A stretch of 19,919 nucleotides of DNA from Clostridiaceae bacterium (lineage in GTDB: Bacteria; Bacillota; Clostridia; Acetivibrionales; DUMC01), in NCBI GenBank assembly GCA_012512865.1, contig JAAZDH010000259.1, positions 1-19,919 on the forward strand, given 5' to 3'. Made by a program: the position numbers and the translations under genes. A model generated the notes under the pieces. It saw only the letters and a program-made list of their open reading frames with translations, ran no database searches and had not been told where the DNA came from. Shown here piece by piece: positions 16,983-19,919 of the stretch (within the stretch, counting starts at the first letter, position 1; every line of letters starts with the position of its first letter).

Positions 16983-17960
16983 TTGCTGAAAATCAGATAC
17001 CTTGTATCCGGGGGAATAATCACAAACTATAAATGCTCGTCTAAGTGCAAGCATTGTTCCTATTCCAGTTCCCCAAAGTGGCCTGACGATTACATGACGC
17101 CATCCATGGCAGATGAGGTATTTTCCATGCTGAAGAGCTTGGGTTGCTATTCCGTTCATGTGGGCGGCGGTGAACCGCTTCTGAAACCCGGTAAAATCCT
17201 GGATGTTCTTGAGCTTGCCCAAAGACACAACATTGGCATTGAATATATTGAAACCAATGCATCCTGGTATAAGGATGAAGCGTCAGCAAAGGCAGTCCTT
17301 AAAGAGCTTAAACAACATGGAGTGCACACCCTGCTTATATCCATAGATCCGTACCACAACGAGTATATACCGTTCTGGAAAGTAAAGGCTTTAATTGAGA
17401 CCTGTTCGGAGGCAAAAATGAATGTGTTTCCCTGGTTAATGGAATTTTGGGACGATATTGATGCGATGGATGATCAAAGCCCCCATTCCCTTGATGAGTA
17501 CGCACGGCTTTTTGGACAGGATTACCTGGTGAAGCTGGCAAGAAGGTATGGGCTTAATTTGAAAGGACGGGCTTTGAAGACATATAAGCCTTTGATAATG
17601 AGGCAGCCTTTTAAACGGATATTGGAAGAATCAAAACCCTGCAAGCTGCTGTCGGGCATATATCATTTTCATGTTGACTTGTACGGAAACTTTATTCCCC
17701 AGTCATGCCCGGGCTTTTCAGTTCCGCTGAAGGAACTGGTGCATGGGGCCGATCCTGGCAAGTACCGGGTATTTTACAGCCTGGAGTCCGTTGGCATAAG
17801 GGGTCTTGTTGAGTTAGCGGAAAAAGAATATGAATATGCACCTAAAACCGAGTATGCCGGGAAATGCGACCTATGCTATGACATCAGGAACCACCTGGTT
17901 TTGGAGTTGGGTTTGGACCTGCCCGATTTAAAACCCGAAGGGCATTATAAATATATCTAA
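16983..17960 (+). CDS. Radical SAM enzyme with a cysteine-rich C-terminus
   Basis: The product is 325 residues from TTG 16983, which has AAGGAGGT (16969-16976) at ideal spacing; the longer GTG start at 16944 would overlap the HerA gene and lacks a ribosome site. C18, C22 and C25 form the CX3CX2C motif that binds the [4Fe-4S] cluster used to cleave S-adenosylmethionine. GGGEP (61-65) is the usual SAM-contact motif. C220, C242, C295 and C298 near the C-terminus could bind an auxiliary Fe-S cluster of SPASM or twitch type. The reaction and substrate are unknown, and no precursor-peptide gene is visible nearby. It looks distinctly GC-richer in codon choice than the genes before it (ccggg, ggcggc), so it is probably core-genome flank rather than part of the defence island, despite lying only 31 nt behind HerA. 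Confidence 0.87.
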   Translation: MLKIRYLVSGGIITNYKCSSKCKHCSYSSSPKWPDDYMTPSMADEVFSMLKSLGCYSVHVGGGEPLLKPGKILDVLELAQRHNIGIEYIETNASWYKDEASAKAVLKELKQHGVHTLLISIDPYHNEYIPFWKVKALIETCSEAKMNVFPWLMEFWDDIDAMDDQSPHSLDEYARLFGQDYLVKLARRYGLNLKGRALKTYKPLIMRQPFKRILEESKPCKLLSGIYHFHVDLYGNFIPQSCPGFSVPLKELVHGADPGKYRVFYSLESVGIRGLVELAEKEYEYAPKTEYAGKCDLCYDIRNHLVLELGLDLPDLKPEGHYKYI

Positions 17961-17964
17961 ATAC

Positions 17965-18444
17965 TTATTTTACCTTAACAATACTTCCCCTAGTTACTTC
18001 CGCAAGAATTTTTGGGGTAAGTTTAAAAACGGCATTGGGGGTTCCGGCGGCAGCCCATATTTCATCATATTGCATCAAGTCTTCATCAATATACGTGGTT
18101 ATCGGTTTTATGTGGCCTACAGGAGGGACCCCGCCTATTGCAAAGCACGTATGCTCCAGGACGAATTCCGCATCTGCCTTCTCCAGTTTTTCGCCAGCAT
18201 ATTCCTTTGCTGCTTTTTCGTTAACCCGGTTAGTGCCGCTTGTTATTATCAATATGGGTTTTTGCGAAATTTTACCCTTAAATATTAACGATTTTGCTAT
18301 TTGGCCAACCGCGCACCCTATGGCATCTGCCGCTTCCTGTGCGGTGCGGGTGGATTCCGGGAATTCTTTTACCTTAAGTTCAAGCCCGAATTCGTTAAGA
18401 GCGGCTTGTACTCTTTCTGTGCTTTTCTTTAAGCTGTATGACAT
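17965..18444 (-). CDS. ybaK-like: YbaK/EbsC-family aminoacyl-tRNA deacylase
   Basis: The product is 159 residues, full length for the family. ATG (complement of 18442-18444) is preceded on the minus strand by GGGAGGT (18452-18458) 7 nt upstream. Typical YbaK/ProX features are a central QIAKSLIFK with the conserved lysine, a TSGTNRVNEK segment, the GGVPPVGH motif and a C-terminal AAGTPNAVFKLTP. Such proteins hydrolyse mischarged tRNAs (for example Cys- or Ala-tRNAPro) or act on related substrates in the cytoplasm. It is convergent with the radical SAM gene, with 4 nt between stop codons and no visible terminator. It shares the moderate GC content of that gene, consistent with ordinary chromosomal flank. 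The exact tRNA substrate cannot be told from the sequence. Confidence 0.93.
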   Translation of the reverse strand: MSYSLKKSTERVQAALNEFGLELKVKEFPESTRTAQEAADAIGCAVGQIAKSLIFKGKISQKPILIITSGTNRVNEKAAKEYAGEKLEKADAEFVLEHTCFAIGGVPPVGHIKPITTYIDEDLMQYDEIWAAAGTPNAVFKLTPKILAEVTRGSIVKVK

Positions 18445-18520
18445 GATGATTACCTCCCGTATACTTCTTACTTGTATATTTCCGCTGCAAGTTTCATGAA
18501 ATCATAAGTTTTTATTAGCA

Positions 18521-18546
18521 TTTTCCGTTGTTTGTAATGCGGAAAA
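18521..18546. promoter_or_regulatory. Inverted repeat upstream of the YbaK gene
   Basis: TTTTCCG (18521-18527) and CGGAAAA (18540-18546) are perfect reverse complements with a 12-nt loop, in the 219-bp gap between the divergently oriented YbaK gene and the GNAT remnant. No T-run follows on either strand, so an operator or leader hairpin fits better than a terminator. No convincing -35/-10 pair was found for YbaK. Confidence 0.3.
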
Positions 18547-18569
18547 CCAGGTACTCGTGATTTATTTTA

Positions 18570-18581
18570 TTGCAGCTGCAA
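18570..18581. promoter_or_regulatory. 12-bp perfect palindrome between YbaK and the GNAT remnant
   Basis: TTGCAGCTGCAA reads the same on both strands. A half-site CTGCAAG recurs near 18485, in the leader of the YbaK gene. It could be an operator; no specific regulator can be named. Confidence 0.25.
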
Positions 18582-18663
18582 GTAAAAATCAATCGTAAAT
18601 GAGTAAAAATCCATTGATAATAGGTGATAATAAATGAAAATCAAGTTCATATTGGGGGTTGTA

Positions 18664-19301
18664 ATGATAAGCATAGATGAATATAAGGCAAATCCGTGCA
18701 GGCTTTCTTCAGTACCATATTGGAAAATGACCGCTATTAAGAAACCGGATAACATAACACTAATCCATGATGCCGGTTATATACCCGGACAGGACTGTAA
18801 AAGTATAGATACACTGTATTTTAGGCTTATACATTACCTTAAAAATGTTGAACCGGTTAACTTGTGAAAAAAGTTCGCCTATAAAAATGTTGATACAAAT
18901 AGTGTTAATGACTTAGAGGAAGTTGCTAGTATCATAAATAAATCTTATACAGATAATCAGGTTGATTTTAACCAAGTACTGCAGTGGACAAGAGCAGAAG
19001 TATTTGACAAAAACTTATGGATATTTGTTATTGATGCTGATAAACAAAAACCGGTCGCATTAGGTATTGCTGAATTAGATAAAAATGTACTTAAGGGGTC
19101 ATTAGAATGGATCCAGGTTTTGCCGGAATATAGAATCGCGGGTTTGGCCAGGCATTGGTAAACAGATTGCTTTTTAATATGAATGGTAAAGCGGATTTTG
19201 CTACTGTACCAGGAAAAGTGAATAACAGCATGAATCCGGAGAAGCTTTACCGGAGATGTGGTTTTCAAGGGAATGATATTTGGCATATCATATTGAAATA
19301 G
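18664..19301 (+). pseudogene. GNAT N-acetyltransferase, broken by one in-frame TGA and one frameshift
   Basis: From ATG 18664 (GGGGG just upstream) the frame reads ISIDEYKANPCRLSSVPYWK and on to VEPVNL, then hits TGA at 18865-18867. The same frame continues with KKFAYKNVDTNSVNDLEEVA and on to SLEWIQVLPEYR. At about 19132-19137 one base appears to be missing, because the coherent protein resumes in another frame as RGFGQALVNRLLFNM and ends PEKLYRRCGFQGNDIWHIILK with TAG at 19299-19301. The LPEYR...RGFGQAL junction is the acetyl-CoA-binding motif A of GNAT enzymes, so the frameshift falls in the cofactor site. Assembled, it would be a GNAT of about 212 residues, with PEK.Y...GF near the C-terminus as usual. 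The two lesions make it a likely pseudogene; a sequencing indel could explain the second, not the TGA. The substrate is unknown. Confidence 0.85.
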
Positions 19302-19361
19302 GGACTACGCATTCTTTATATTATATACATAAGCGGGAAAATGCGAAGTAAAGATAATTTA

Positions 19362-19423
19362 TATATTAGCTTTTACAATCCTGCATTTTTAGGCATGGTT
19401 TGCAGGGTATACTACAAGTATCT
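19362..19423. repeat. Dispersed repeat, right copy, upstream of the AraC-type gene
   Basis: This is the partner of 1752-1820 in direct orientation. The core from 19380 (CCTGC...GCAGG) differs from the left copy at two of 27 positions and is followed by ATACTACAAGT. Here the second part is a perfect dyad, ATACT-ACA-AGTAT (19409-19421), seven bases upstream of a TATAAT (19428-19433). The copy lies about 33 nt before the start of the AraC-type gene, so a regulatory role at that promoter is plausible. No good -35 box lies at standard spacing from the TATAAT. Confidence 0.7.
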
Positions 19424-19456
19424 CCTGTATAATGATTTGTGAAAGGGGAAAAGAAT

Positions 19457-19919
19457 GTGGATTGGCTTGATAGATTTAATGCGGCCATGGATTATATTGA
19501 GAACAACCTTGACAGTAAAATTGAATATTCTACGGTTGCTCGTGCAGCCTGCTGTTCTGAGTTTCACTTTTCAAGGATGTTTTCATCTTTAACAGGAATT
19601 TCTCTTTCAGAATATATCCGTCGCAGACGCCTTACAAAAGCTGCCTTTGATATTCAAAAAGCAATGAGAAAATCATTGATATTGCGTTGAAATATGGTTA
19701 TGATTCATCTGATGCTTTTACTAGGGCGTTTAAAAAACTACATGGTGTTACACCTAATGCTGTTAGAGAAAACAGTGTGCAGTTGAAAGCCTTTCCCCGA
19801 ATCTCCTTTCAAATTACAATAAAAGGGGATGTTGAAATGGAATATCGTATTGAGAAAATTGATTTTGAGGTGCGTTTTGTTGGGAAGCGGCAACGTGTAA
19901 AAACTGCCCGGGCATTTGA
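19457..19919 (+). pseudogene. AraC-family regulator with GyrI-like domain, frameshifted; 3' end outside the window
   Basis: GTG 19457 has AAAGGGG at good spacing; GTG 19439 is in frame but lacks one. The frame reads DWLDRFNAAMDYIENNLDSK with the first helix-turn-helix of an AraC DNA-binding domain (YSTVARAACCSEFHFSRMF), then runs to TGA at 19688-19690. The family sequence continues in the next frame after a run of five A (19656-19660): SNEKIIDIALKYGYDSSDAF, then TRAFKKLHGVTP, which is the second helix-turn-helix. A linker and the start of a GyrI-like ligand-binding domain (MEYRIEKIDFEVRFVG) follow, still open at the window end. A single missing base in the A-run explains the break. The gene is either a pseudogene or carries a homopolymer sequencing error. 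Regulators of this class are usually small-molecule responsive; the target is unknown. It runs in the same direction as the broken GNAT gene. Confidence 0.85.

Noticed and set aside
18035..18499. Plus-strand 154-residue reading frame over the YbaK gene
   Set aside because: The minus-strand frame has full YbaK motifs and a good ribosome site; the plus-strand frame is its low-complexity shadow.
18865..18867. The in-frame TGA as a selenocysteine codon
   Set aside because: GNAT enzymes do not use selenocysteine, a second lesion follows downstream, and no SECIS-like hairpin was seen after the TGA.
1752..19423. The two repeat copies as phage or integrative-element attachment sites
   Set aside because: No integrase, recombinase or tRNA gene lies near either copy, and the copies differ by two core mismatches and a 4-base indel. 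Kept only as a dispersed repeat.
1..19919. CRISPR arrays, tRNA, rRNA or insertion sequences
   Set aside because: No regularly spaced direct repeats, cloverleaf, rRNA core sequence or transposase motif was found on reading through the window.

Overview
The window looks like a chromosomal segment of a low-GC Gram-positive bacterium, most likely a member of the Clostridia. The evidence is AT-rich DNA, strong GGAGG-type ribosome binding sites, TTG/GTG starts, heavy AGA/AGG arginine use, and Firmicutes-type flanking genes. Every gene lies on the + strand except a YbaK-type deacylase. The organism is inferred from composition and gene style, not identified.

Layout. Positions 2-1744 hold a tight three-gene cassette: an XRE repressor (5' end outside the window), an ImmA/IrrE-type zinc peptidase and a PIN/DUF3368-like putative nuclease. 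A 239-bp non-coding gap follows. It holds a terminator-like hairpin, one copy of a dispersed repeat, and a good sigma-A-type promoter with a palindrome over its start point. Positions 1984-13970 encode three very large, tightly spaced proteins: a SNF2 helicase of DrmD type, an Eco57I/PglX/DrmMI-type adenine methyltransferase, and a 1756-residue DExH helicase with several zinc knots, a DUF1998/MZB module and a Vsr/DUF559-like endonuclease fold at its C-terminus. After a 130-bp gap with its own putative promoter comes a SIR2-HerA pair (14104-16951), which matches the known SIR2-HerA (Nezha) anti-phage architecture. Then come a GC-richer radical SAM gene, the convergent YbaK gene, a broken GNAT acetyltransferase and a frameshifted AraC/GyrI-type regulator running off the right end.

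Interpretation. Positions 1984-16951 form a defence island. The first three genes look like a compact DISARM relative. The SNF2 helicase and methylase match class 1 DISARM. The separate DrmA helicase, DrmB (DUF1998) and DrmC (PLD nuclease) appear to be replaced by one polypeptide carrying helicase, DUF1998 and a different nuclease fold. The methylase would mark self DNA, and the helicases and fused nuclease would act on unmarked DNA. SIR2-HerA would add an NAD-depleting abortive layer or form part of the same machine. The XRE-ImmA-PIN cassette could be a toxin-antitoxin-like unit or a protease-triggered switch for the island. A dispersed repeat of about 65 bp occurs at 1752-1820 and again at 19362-19423, on either side of the island. 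All functional assignments rest on motifs read by eye; no database search was run.
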